In this document: piece by piece, positions 12,522 to 23,501 of the stretch
How the letters are laid out: the number at the start of each line of letters is the position of its first letter
Numbering within the stretch: position 1 is the stretch's first letter
Assembly: GCF_000006565.2 (NCBI RefSeq)
Contig: NC_031476.1
Location: 2,752,458 to 2,816,457, forward strand
Source: Toxoplasma gondii ME49
Taxonomy: Eukaryota; Apicomplexa; Conoidasida; Eucoccidiorida; Sarcocystidae
Direction: 5' to 3'
DNA: 64,000 nt
Notes under the pieces: generated by a model
Told to the model about the DNA's origin: nothing
The model's input: only the letters and a program-made list of their open reading frames with translations
The model's database searches: none
Made by a program: the position numbers and the translations under genes

Positions 12522-14257
12522 TGCATGCAATTCTGTGTTTTTTTATGTGTATTTGTACCCTTTCGTTGATGTCTCGACCTGCACGCAGATGCAGAATGCC
12601 TGTGGGGAAAGCCTGGCCTTACGTTTTCTGCTCCACTCCAAATTCCTCTTTCGTTTCCTCTTTGTAGGGACAACGGACAACACGACGTCGAGCTCGCCCC
12701 TCTGAGCGGCGCCAGCGCTTTTTCTCCTCTGTCTTCTTCTGCTTCTTCCTCTGCATCTCCCCTTTCTTTCCGTCTTTCTTCTTCGTTTTCTTCTAAAGCG
12801 TCTTCGTCTTGTTCTTCGCTGTTGTCGCTTTCTTTCCTCGCAATTTTACCGCATGCAAGCCGTCAGTCGCGCGTCTCTCTGCTGCACCTGCCCGCATCGA
12901 CTGCCGGTGTCTCCGAAGAGACAGGAAACAGGCGAGAATCGAAAGGCGATACCTTCGCCTTGTCCTGGATTTCCTCGTCCCCGTCTCCGGATGCCGTTCA
13001 AATTCTTCCTCGCTCTGAAGAAGAGATCTCACAGTCTTCTTGTTCCCCGTCTCTCTCGCCTTCCCCTCCTTCTTCTCCCTCAGCCTCTTTCTCTAGAGCC
13101 GCGGCGTTGCGAGTTTCTGAGGACACCGGAGTCGGCTTATATACGGGTTCTCCACGCTGTTGGCTGCACCACTGCGTGGTGCGGCCCTACTTGGACTCGT
13201 CTGCTTCTGTGTTCTCTCCTTCCAGCTCCCTTCTGGAGAGGCCTCGGACGCTTGCGTTTCTTCTCGCGGTGCCTGCCTCTCTCTTGTCTTCCGCAGAGAA
13301 GTCTCCCGTCTCTCCAACGTTTGCTGCGCTCAGCTCGCGAGTGGCTTCTCCAGCTGCGCATGCAGTTGATGTCCTTCCTTCCTGGAGAAGAAAAACGCGA
13401 CCTGCATTCTTCTCTCCCGCCTGCGTGCCAGAGGGCGGCGCAGACGCCCGAGTCTCTGCAGCATCCTGCGTCTCCGAAGGAAGAACTGACGCGGCGCAAA
13501 GTGGAGGAAAACGTTGGGGAAATGGAGGGAGAACCGGAGAACAAAAGCCAGGGAACGGGGACAAAAACGAATTCCTTTGTGCACAGGCCTGCGACGTTCT
13601 TCCTTTGTCGGCGAAGGAGATTTGCATCGTCGGAGAAGTTCGGGGAGAGCCTGCTGTGTTGCTTGTCCGACTCGATGCGCCCGAGGCTGTCGAAGGAGGA
13701 GCAGCGCTCGAAACGATAGCGCGGGGAACGCTGGCGAGACTCGAAGAACGGACAGGAAGAGCAGGAGAAGTCCGAGCAAGACAGAAAGGAGGAAGGACGC
13801 GACGCGATGGAGAAGGCAAAAGGACAGAAGGCACCGCAAGGCAAGGAGAAAGGAGAGAGCGAGAAGAAAGGAGAGGAGAACCTGAAGCGGTAGGCTTTTT
13901 CCGGCTTCTCAGAGGCTTCAAGGCTCCACTGGAGGAGGGGGAAGAAGACAAGCACGACGGCAGCGTCGACCTGCAACTCGCTGCCAGCTTCGACACGGTA
14001 AGGAAGGGAGAAAGCCGAGAAGAAATGTGGAAGGGTGTGCGGTATTCAAACCACCGTTCGTTTTTCAGGAAAAATGGCGACTGCACAAGACAGAGATGTC
14101 AAGAAGGTTTCATAGAAAGACGTACACAACGCCAGACAACCAACAGGGGGGCACTACTGCAGAACTCCTCAGCAGCCGCGGGATGCACAGTCAGCGTTCC
14201 TGCTTGGAGAAAATGTTGCCGAGCGTCGGAAGAAGAGCAAGCGACATGCCTGTGTGA
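1940..14257 (+). CDS. APC4: APC4-like anaphase-promoting complex subunit, greatly expanded
   Basis: Proposed exons: 1940-2323, 2991-6803, 7101-7682, 8061-8189 (tentative), 8777-9128, 9780-10004, 11090-11589, 11858-11955, 12668-13997 and 14069-14257. Phases agree throughout and give about 2533 residues, against about 800 for animal APC4. The N terminus has the WD40-like blocks of APC4 in order: [32 protein letters not shown] and PLVSLHWVD. Exon 3 and the 8777 and 9780 exons give helical segments matching the APC4 middle domain ([49 protein letters not shown]). Exon 14069 begins [10 protein letters not shown], like the FEKHWRLLESM near the human C terminus. Exon 2 is mostly Ser/Arg/Glu-rich insert. 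APC4 is a nuclear scaffold subunit of the APC/C ubiquitin ligase. The start ATG at 1940 is the first in frame, but an earlier exon is possible. The stop at 14257 is also uncertain, because the last APC4 motif is not clearly seen. Confidence 0.62.
2398..2905. repeat. 28-bp minisatellite, about 18 tandem copies
   Basis: About 18 near-identical 28-bp units run head to tail inside the first intron of the APC4-like gene (2324-2990). Each unit contains AGAGCGACAGAAGTATAGAC. The only regular variation is one C/T position, giving GAGGTAGAG or GAGGCAGAG. Because 28 is not a multiple of 3, the minus strand stays open and reads as a 28-residue peptide repeat. That is an artefact, not a gene. Confidence 0.93.
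5950..6110 (+). repeat. Ser/Phe-rich TCTTCC-type low-complexity stretch in the APC4-like exon
   Basis: The second exon of the APC4-like gene contains a pyrimidine-rich run of TCT, TTC and TCC triplets that reads as poly-Ser with scattered Phe. The frame stays open across it. It is part of the large insert separating the N-terminal WD40 blocks from the APC4 helical domain. Confidence 0.75.
12103..12352. repeat. AT-rich TATATA/TATTATA compound microsatellite
   Basis: About 250 bases of alternating TA with interspersed ATT and ATG steps, lying in the intron between the 11858-11955 and 12668-13997 exons of the APC4-like gene. Shorter TA tracts of the same kind occur at about 8371-8398, 9429-9449, 9594-9615 and 12489-12526. 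All are in introns of this gene. Confidence 0.9.
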
Positions 14258-16667
14258 GGCAGACTGTTTTTTTAAAATGGTTTCGAGATGAAACTTTTTT
14301 TCTTTTCTCGGCGTCTCGACTCGCAGTGAGGCGACGACGCCTCTTCCAGACAAGTCCAGTTTCTCGAGTTTGCGAGCATAAGAAGCGCGCGAGGGATGCT
14401 CGATACGAGAAGTGCAAACCTCGAGAGGAAAATAGAAAAAACGGCTCTTTTTCTGGAGTGTGCAGCCTGCGAAAAAAGGAAAGGACTGCTCTCCATCTTG
14501 AAGAAAGTTTCGATTTGCCTGATCCGAGTGCCAGGGGCGTCGGAGCTCGACGGCCGGCGCGAGCGCAGGTGTTTCAGCCAGTCTCGAGGATCCTAGGAAC
14601 TGTGCGACGAACTTCGTTTGGCGCTGGCTGCCGATCTAATTCAAACCCACTCAGATCTATCTACATATATATATATATATATATAAATATATATGTATAA
14701 ATATATATGTATGGATGTATGTATGTGCGTACATACATAGAGATGTACATGTTTGTATATTCTCGTCTACGAACGTACGTTTTTTCTTTTTTCCGGTGCA
14801 TGATTGCCTTGTTCTCTGCTTCCTGACCTCCTCGCGTTTCCCAGTGCATCGCTGGGTGTGCCTGCCGGGTCGTCTATTTTTGCATGCAGCGGAAGGCCGC
14901 TGTCTCCTCTCTTCGTCACGGCCGCTTCTGCTTCCTGCTTTTGAAGAATTGACAAGATGTTTTTCTGGAGGAAGCTGGAAGAGGACGCGACTGAAGTGGA
15001 GAATGCGAGAGAGAGAAGACACTCGAGAAGCGACGAGACAGAAGAAAAGCGAGAAGCTTCAGAAGAAAGCGCAAAGAGCGGCGACTCAAGACTGCCACAC
15101 ATCTCCAAAACACAGAGACCTCGACTTGTGTATCTCTTTTTTTCTCTATCTCCTTCCTTCTCGTTTCTAGCTCGTTTTCCTTCTCTCTTGTTTCTGCCTC
15201 CTTCGGAGTATCTAAACACAACACGTGGAGAGACGGTGTCTGTGTTTCCTTTGGCGCGCGATTGTCGTTTCTGTTTTCTTGTTCCTTTCTGGCTGACTCT
15301 GTCGCTCGTTGTGGCCTCTGCCTCTTGTCTCCAATTTTTTTCCAGTCTCTGTCTCCCCTCGATCTCGCGCGAGACGGGGGCGCTGAAGGCAGGGTCCTCA
15401 GTGCCTCCTCACGCGACTTGTCTCTCCATGCGTTTTGATCTTGAAGAAGAAACGCGTTCAAACAAATGTTCCTTTGTATAAAGTCTTTCAGGATCGTGTC
15501 TCTGTTCGTTTCGCGAAGACGTTCCCTTCTGGAAAGTTTTCGTTCCAAAGCAAAAACAGACGCTACACAGGATTCGCTCTCCTTTCCTTCTTTTTTCTTC
15601 TCTTTCTTCTTGTCTTCCTCGTCTGTCTATTCCTTCGTACTTTGCCCCTTTGCTCTCTTCTTCTTTTCCTTCTTCACTTTCTGCCTCTTCTCCCCCCCCA
15701 GATATGAAAGCGCGAGACGGCAAGATCGAAATCGAATGTGTGATGAGCTTCTCCAGCGCCTGCAGAACGTTTGCAGAGGTGGCGAGACACCGACTGTTTG
15801 TGTTGTTTTTTTCGCTTGGCATGAATAAATGGATTCAAGTTTCAGAGTCCGCAGAGGACCTATGGGTGCGAGCTCAGTTGTCTGTTTGACGCCCTTGAAC
15901 CTGGACCTGACCGTCGTTTCTCGCTTCTTCTCCCAGGCCAGTTTCTGCAAAAGTTGCGGCTGTCGCCAGCCGCGTCGGACTCGCGATGCATTCCTACGCA
16001 ACACAGTGCAGTTCTTCGGAGAAATCGAAACCACGACGTACTTCAGAGGAGACGGACAAGATGAAAAGATGGAGAGGGGACTGGAAGCGAGACACCGAGG
16101 AAAGGGAAAGAACACCATCAGCAGGTCTGGGGAGCCCCAGCGCGCTCCAGAGAGGAAGACAGACAAACGGACAGGAAAACGGCTTCGAGAAACGACGCAA
16201 GGATGCGCGGATCCCTTGGCGAGGCCTAGAGGATTTGGAAGAGGGAAAGACAAGGAAAAACGCTCTCAAATGCCAGTGTACGGATGCGCTTCCTGCAGAG
16301 AGGCGGGGAGACCCTTCGCTCCGGAGCCGACGGCGCCACCTGGCGGCCGACAGAGAAGTCTCTGGAGAACTGCGAAAAACACGCAACAAAAAATTCTGCA
16401 AACATTTTAACAGAGCTTCTCACACAAGTGTGTGCCTAGGTCGCGATTCCACCCTCGCATCCTGGATGGAAATGCAGAGAGACGAGGGAGTTTTCAAAGA
16501 GAGACATGCGGCCAGGTGCAACTCTTGGTCGCGAGATGCGATCTCGAAGGGTAGTCCCGGCAGAGAAAACAAGCGCGAACAGACACTCCGGCGGCCTCCG
16601 AAAGCGGCTGAGAGTTCCCTCTTCTTCTCTCTTCTTTTTCGCCAGGTCGACGCTGGAGCAGTCTTAC
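14258..16667. other. Tail-to-tail region between the APC4-like (+) and GPR180-like (-) genes
   Basis: It holds the 3' ends of two convergent genes. A TA microsatellite lies at 14662-14715. Two plus-strand segments have good acceptor-like starts and open frames: about 15712-15780 and 15936 onward, open to 16852. They could be extra 3' exons of the APC4-like gene. On the minus strand the last exon of the GPR180-like gene must also fall here, since its reading frame is still open at 16668. I could not choose between these readings. Confidence 0.4.
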
Positions 16668-19254
16668 TGTGTGCAGCGACGAACTCGAGGAGGAGCATGG
16701 TGGCGGAGTCTGTCAACCTGCCGCATCCACGCAAAAAGGGCAAGCACGGTAACGCGCGGGTGGCGTCGCACAGAAAAGGCAGCGGCCTCGTGAAGGCTGC
16801 CAACTCGGAGCGGCAGCGCAGGAACGCCCCCCGCGAAATCGGAGGCGGTTAGCCGGAAGGAAGGGGAACACAGAGAGGACTGCGGACGCAGGAGCGAACA
16901 TTTCCGAAGGAAGGACGACAGGACGAAAATGGTCAAGAAGCGCGTGCAGTCCCGACAGCATAAAAGAAGCCCTACTGCTCAACTTCTTTGCAGACTTACG
17001 AAGAGCCGTTCGTTCCAAGGACAAGGACAAGAGGTACGATAAAGTAGACGAGGCAGCTGCGGCAAAACACAGCCAGAAGAACAGAAATGTTTAAATGAAA
17101 AGAAAACACACAGCCACACCGAACAGAAAACCGATTCAACGAGGAGAAGTCACAAGCGAAAAATGCATCCAGACATCGAGATGCACGCAACGCCCTAAAC
17201 ATGCACACGTATCGACAACCTACAAAGGCACATATACATATACATACATATACATATGGATACATATACATAAATATACATATACATATACATACATATA
17301 CGTACATATACATATGGATACATATACATAAATATACATATACATATACATACATATACATATGGATACATATACATAAATATACATATACATATACATA
17401 TGCATACATATACATATACATACATATACATATGGATACATATACATAAATATACATATACATATGCATACATATACATATGCATACACATACATATGCA
17501 TACATATACATCTATGTATCTGCAAACGAATGCAGTGAGACGCAGTGCGACAACGCAACTGCACGCAGGCGTATTCGACATGCCGTTACCAAAAACAACA
17601 CATAAATGTAAAAAATGTGTTGTGCTTCCAAGGAAGCAGTCGAAAACAGCGTTGTCAAGAGACACAAGTGGATTGCTCTGTATTCTGTTCCGTGTGAGGA
17701 GTGCAGAGCGACTGAACCCAGAGGGAACTCACCCTGTTGCGAAGTTCGTCTGAAAGCGCCGGTTCGCCGCGTCTCCAGCAAACAGCGCATTGTTGACGCA
17801 GACGAGAAGGACGAAGCCTGAAAAAAGGAGAAAGAGACAGTTCTTAGCAGTGGGAGAAATATGCACAGAGACAGACGGCATATGTTGCATGCAGCGAGAG
17901 AAGAAGCGGAGAGAAGAAGCGAAGCGAAGAAGCGAGAAGACGACGCAGACAGAAAAGAAACATACAACCAGGGAAGATACTCACCTGCGGCAATGGCATT
18001 TCCGAGCATGAAAGGGACACCCCAGACTGCAGGCATCAGAGAGAATTCGAGAGAAAAAGCAGAAAAAGGAATTTGTCGCATTCAGAACGTGACTTCCCGT
18101 GAACCGAACAAAAACCGCGGACCGTCGCAGGTTCTCCATTGAAACCCAAGTGCTCGAACGGCACCTGGAAAAAAGACAGAAAAACGGAGAAGAAGGAGCA
18201 CAGAAAGAGGAGCCAGAAGGGGAGAACAGCGAAATGCAGCGAGCACCAGAAAGACAGCGAGCAGGAACAGTGGAGAGGATGAGGAAACGAAGAGGCGACG
18301 CGGTCGGGGAGAAAGACGGGGGCGAAGAGAAGGAAAGACACAGAAGAAGGTCTCACCTGTGCGCAGGCAAAAGTAGGCGGATAGATGAGTGTACGCCTGA
18401 GACTCAGCGACGTTGTAAACCAGCTGACAAAGTACGTAGATCGCCGCCGCCATCACTGCCTGCCCAGAAGAGATAACGCAAAGAGACAAACATAAAAACG
18501 CGACGAACGCGAAGGACAAGCACGGCAGATGCAAGAGACGACGCACAACGAACAGGGACGAGAACTGAAAAAAACCGAGTGGAGACCGCAAAACAGAGAG
18601 GCGACGCGACGCGGGCACTCAGGAAGAAGACAGGAGAAAAGGGAACTCGACGGCTTTTGACAAGAGAGATCTTTCTCCAACTTTCTCGAGAAACAGGCTT
18701 GCATCACCTCAAAATGGAGTTGTACCTCTCGTTCATTACGTCAGGACAGACCCCAGGTACTTTAAAAACGCGAGCAGGAAAAGATGCGCTGTTCACAGAG
18801 GAGTTCCGAGCTTCGTTCTCGCCGAGGCGAACTCAGCGGAAGAGGACAAAGACGAAAGAAGGATGGACCAAGACAGAGAAATGCACTAAGGAATGGAACA
18901 GGAGGAAACACAATATCCTCCAGACCGCAAACCGAACACAAAAAGAGCCTACCAAGGCGTGATACTGCTCGGCGATTGCGGGACCTCCAGAAGACGAACG
19001 CGTCGCCACAGAGGCGATGAGAACGAACAGCAAGCAACGCATGCAAGCGTCGAAAAACTGGGAGAGAAATTTTAATACGCCGATGCCTCCTCCGTCCTGC
19101 GAACAGGGAATCCCCAGGAACAATCGCGCATTCCCTGCATCACTTCAACGTTCGTATACGCAATACAGACGCACTCACGCAAACAGGTAGAGAAAGAGAC
19201 ACGCACACCTATACATTCACAGCGTCACATATAAATATATACATATATATATAC

Positions 19255-19285
<31 letters not shown>

Positions 19286-19366
19286 CATATATATACATAT
19301 ATATATATATACATAAATATATATATATACATATATATATACATAAATATATATATATATATATAC

Positions 19367-19401
<35 letters not shown>

Positions 19402-21303
19402 ACGATGGGTAAGGAGAGACATGTATGCATCTCTGTAGCAATGTGTATCATTACTTACATTACAGATATATCTATTTATACAAATATATGCATATTGGAA
19501 GAGGCCTATTTTTCCCCGTGTACTGCTAGAAAAGTCTCACACCTTGACGTACGTATATAAATGCTGCAGTACCCCCTTTCGCACGGATTTTTTTCTTGTG
19601 AGTTTCAGCTGTTGTCTCCGCGGGAGGCAGCAGCGAAGCCACAAGCACTACCCTGAACCGCGACAACTCAAAGACGACCGCATGCGCGGCTTTTCAGGAG
19701 AGACACTCGCCCAGTGGCAAACACGATGCATGCGAACAACGAGACATCTGCTGGAGACAAACGGGCAGCGAAAGCCCCCCAAGGAAGCGCAAAACTGGCC
19801 AGTCTCTTTCTTCCTTTCCTCGTCCCCTCACAGATGCGTAGACGAGAAGGTGGATGGTGTTGAGGAGAACAGAAAGAGAGAACAGAATGACCGCACAGAG
19901 ACTCCCGGCAGAGAGAGACGGAACGGGAGACGAGGAGCTTCTTTCCAATGCTCGCCAGCTTGAGAGCGAAGCCAGGCTGCTTAGGGCACACACGACCAAG
20001 GCCATAAGATAGAGGGGCAGGAGACCTGCGTTCAACAACACAAACACAATAATAACGACTCTCTCTAGAGAAACAGATTTATACGCACAGAAAAATAAAA
20101 TGCTTTCTCGTCATCGGGCATATATATATATATATATATATATATGTATAAATATATGCACATGTATATACATACATGCAAATATATCCATACGTATACA
20201 TGTCAGTATTAGTTCATCTACGTCCCTCTACAGAAACACGCATGTAGATACACCCATATATCTACCTATACATATATATATATATGTATATATGTATATA
20301 TATATGTATATATATATATATATATAACCTAAAGGAATGGCAAGAACCGCACGATACAGAGACAGGAGACCTCTATACACCGGAACCGCTTGGTGTGCTT
20401 GTGAAAGCAAGAGCAAGGGCGTTTCGTTGTCTGCATGCAGTGGCGGTGTGTCGTTCCCTGGTCCTGCGTTTCTTGCGAGGTTACTGGAAGCAGGAACCGT
20501 TTCCTATGTTTACAGAGCCCCCGGCGACTTCCCCAGAGGCTCGCGAACGTCGTTGCTTTTTGGATTGCGGGCATGCAGAGGTTTCGCTGGCGACCTACCT
20601 CGGTCTTCGCAAGAGAAATGCCGCTCCCAGAATCCACCAGGATTCGTGAACTGCAGGTGGTACATGGCGTCGACTGGCGCATTGTTTCTGCATCGAGTAA
20701 TCTGCGAAAGAAAGACAGAGAGGCCTAGACGAAACGAACTTCAAAAGAGAACATGAAACAGAAACACACATTCTAGAGAGCGAGAAACAGACGCCGCAAA
20801 GAAGCCTGCACCACACTGTGCGGGGAGAAAGTCTGTGTCTCTGATTGAATGCGGACAGGGACATAGGCGATCCGTCAGTTGTGCGGTAAAACACAGACGG
20901 CAAAAATGAGGCCTCTTTTCGTCAGTGTCTCTCCTGCCTCGACTTGAGCGTTGAAAGAACCGCTTCCCTATGCGACAGCGTCCAAACGCGAGAAGAACGT
21001 TCTGGGAGAAAGTCCACGCAAAAATGAAGAAGACGTACCCACACTGTGATGTGTTGTTCATTGACGTTGGAGTCCACCGCCTGCGCAAAGACAACGGAAC
21101 ATGCCACAGATTCTGTCGTTTTCTCTCTAAATAACAACCGAGGAGCTCCCCTGAAGCACCAGTTCCCCTTCAAATGAAGACATGCCTTCGCTTACACAGG
21201 AGACCCAGAGACTCGAAAAACCGCGTTGAATCCCTTCTCACTGTCGCTGCCCACTGGCGACAGATGCAAAGACACAAATGTACGTACAGAAGTGTCCATA
21301 TAA

Positions 21304-21342
<39 letters not shown>

Positions 21343-23501
21343 TATATATATATGCATATGTGTAGGTATTGGTAAACAGATTTTATATACGAAAACGCAT
21401 ACCATCGAATACAACCGTCCGCATATACATACCTATTCATATATATATATATATATATCCATGGATGTATATTTATATATACACCTGTATACTTACTACT
21501 TCAATACGTGAGAACGCATACTTCCACGTATACGCATCCGCATATATATATATATACAAATATATAACTATAAATATATATAGATAGATACATATCTATA
21601 TATGAAGATAGAGGTAGGTAGGCACACGACTGTCGTCAGGAATAACGCGAGCGGCAGGCAGTTTTTGAGGAAATACTCGAGGATGTCTCTGGACCTACGA
21701 GGTCCATGGCGTAGAGGGAAGGAGTGCTGTCTCGGAACTCCATCGGCACACCTCCGACTGCGATCACACGAACCGAGAAAAAAGCAAAGGAGAAAAGGGA
21801 ATTTTTCTGCCAGAGAAGTCCCCTGAAGGCGCAGAGGAAGAGAAAGAAGAAACGAAACTGGCGAGAGGACCCCCGCATGCGCTGGAAACCGACTGCGAAC
21901 GCAGCGTCTGAGAAGTTGCCTTCTTGAGCTGCTCGCGCGAGAGAAACCGCAGAAATCCAGGGAGACGATTTCGACCGTGACGAGCTGGAACTGTCGCATG
22001 TTGAAGGTCGAGCTCACGCGGGAGAAAGGTACGAGGGTGACGAAGACGCATGCAGATGCACAGGTGAACAGGAAGGTACACAGAGAGGGGAAACGCGACT
22101 GCAGACGGGGACCACGGGGCGAGAAGTTCGCCTTTGGAGAAGGAAGGTTCTCCCAGGAAGGACATCAAAAAGGCGGCAGCAAACAGGCGAGAACGCGAAA
22201 CTCGCTTCTGCAGGATCGAGGTCGCAAGGCGAGAGGCGGCGGTGCGGCTCAGACGCAGCGCGAAAACGGATGCAAAGCACACAAGAGAAGTCAAAAAGCA
22301 GAAGCGAAACTCGGAACGGAATCGACCGGTTCGCAGATGCGAACTGTGCTGCACCACTGGAAAGGCGAAAGAGGAGGAAGTCGCGGGGACATGTTTTCTC
22401 CTCACCGAGAGGTTCTCGTACGCGCGCGCTGTTGATGAGTTTGTGGCAGACAGGCGTCTCGCCGGCGCCGCTTTCAATGTCGCGTCTGAGACCTGCGAGA
22501 ACCTCGCTTTCTGTCTTGTTGAGAATGACGAGCTCATGTCCAGTCGCACTAACCATCTGAAAAAATACACGAGACAAAGCGGAAGGAGAGGCGAAAAAGC
22601 TGAAAACTGCTCATGCGTCGCAACATGGCCACTCAGACTTGCAAAGCGCAGACCGCCTTTTCCACAACTGTCGCGAGACGACTAGAGAGCTGCGTTTCGG
22701 GGGAACGCGTCGGCGGGGGGGGGGGGATGCCAAGAGCAGCAGGTCGTCGCTGGGGAAATTTGAGTAAGAGTTTGCACTGTTTGCAGAAACCTTGAGAGAC
22801 GAGACTGGAAAGACATCGAGGACAGCAGCAACTCGAGAGGCGCGGCGCGCGCGCGCGGCCGATCCCGCCAGGCTGACAGGCCCCCCCCCCCGCGCCACTT
22901 AGCGGAGGAGACGTTCTTTCTGGACGCGTTTGTCTCGCGGAAAAGAGAACGAAACGGCCTGTGCGGAGAGGCCAACAGTGCCATCCGGACAGACGGCGTT
23001 TCGTTGAAAGGACAATTTCTCGTTTCATATTCCGAAGACACCACGTTATCGCACTTTCGAGACCTGAACCAGGAGTGCCAGTCGCAGACTCCACTCCTCC
23101 TCAAGACGCAGTTGGACCTGGAAAAGCATCTTGCCCTTCCGCAGAGAAAAACAGACAGCGCTTACAGTTTGAGCCATGATTCGACCTTTCTGTCCCTCTG
23201 GGATTGAAAAGCAAAAGTCGGCGACAGGCTCGTAGGTTCCCCCCCGAGCTAAGCCAAGAACTTTTTTGGCTTCGGCGTGGAGAGCGTAGGAAGGAGACTC
23301 GGAGTTCTCCCCAGAGCGGTGACCAGGCAGACAGAGATTTACGACGAGAAACAGAGAAAAGACGACGAAAAAGTGGAGACTTGCGGGTGAGACAAGCGAG
23401 GAGAAAGGAGGCCGGAACTTCAAAGTCCGCGGCAGAACCCCACCCTGGGCATCCGCTAGGACGCGGAGATTTTCTTCACCCATTTTGATTTGGGAGGGCA
23501 T
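16668..23501 (-). CDS. GPR180/TMEM145-like seven-transmembrane protein, 3' end unresolved
   Basis: Proposed minus exons: 23501-23055, 22556-22406, one or more unresolved between 22405 and 21081, then 21080-21039, 20701-20599, 20025-19832, 19096-18953, 18459-18357, 18164-18123, 18026-17985, 17817-17733, 17056-17000 and 16717-16668. From 21080 down every phase joins. The N terminus has a hydrophobic segment (residues about 41-58) and then a luminal region with ADFCF. The hallmark is [16 protein letters not shown] just before membrane segment 1, matching the LTNGKSFWTRHFSADE motif of TMEM145 and the equivalent HFSAGE of GPR180. Membrane segments follow in family order: [35 protein letters not shown] with YAS then [48 protein letters not shown] and [14 protein letters not shown]. 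The family (Pfam GPR180-TMEM145 TM) is poorly understood; GPR180 has been linked to TGF-beta signalling in animals. Here it probably sits in the secretory pathway or plasma membrane. Confidence 0.68.
17220..17515. repeat. ACATAT-based compound satellite with a higher-order unit
   Basis: About 295 bases built from ACATAT and ACATAC steps. A marker ATATGGATACATATACAT recurs at about 17255, 17313, 17361 and 17431, so the block has a degenerate higher-order period of roughly 48-70 bases. It lies in the intron between the 17817-17733 and 17056-17000 exons of the GPR180-like gene. Both strands are open across it, which is an artefact of the repeat. Confidence 0.88.
19228..19402. repeat. ATATAC/TA microsatellite with a short GA tail
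   Basis: Alternating TA with regular ATATAC steps, ending in about 10 GA dinucleotides. It lies in the intron between the 20025-19832 and 19096-18953 exons of the GPR180-like gene. Similar TA tracts in the same gene's introns lie at about 20120-20145, 20271-20325, 21300-21355, 21438-21460 and 21541-21602. Confidence 0.88.
22715..22726. repeat. G12 homopolymer
   Basis: A run of 12 G residues on the plus strand, in the large intron between the first two proposed exons of the GPR180-like gene. A complementary C11 run lies 155 bases away at 22881-22891, so the two could pair as an inverted repeat. Confidence 0.9.
22881..22891. repeat. C11 homopolymer
   Basis: A run of 11 C residues on the plus strand, the complementary partner of the G12 run at 22715-22726, in the same intron. 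Confidence 0.9.

Noticed and set aside
12813..13976. Minus-strand Ser/Arg-rich frames of 279 and 299 codons
   Set aside because: They are antisense to the 12668-13997 exon of the APC4-like gene, whose plus frame joins in phase with both neighbours.
15986..16852. 288-codon plus-strand frame as a separate gene or APC4 terminal exons
   Set aside because: Composition is Arg/Lys-rich without recognised motifs, and its last part overlaps a better supported minus-strand exon of the GPR180-like gene; kept only as an alternative.
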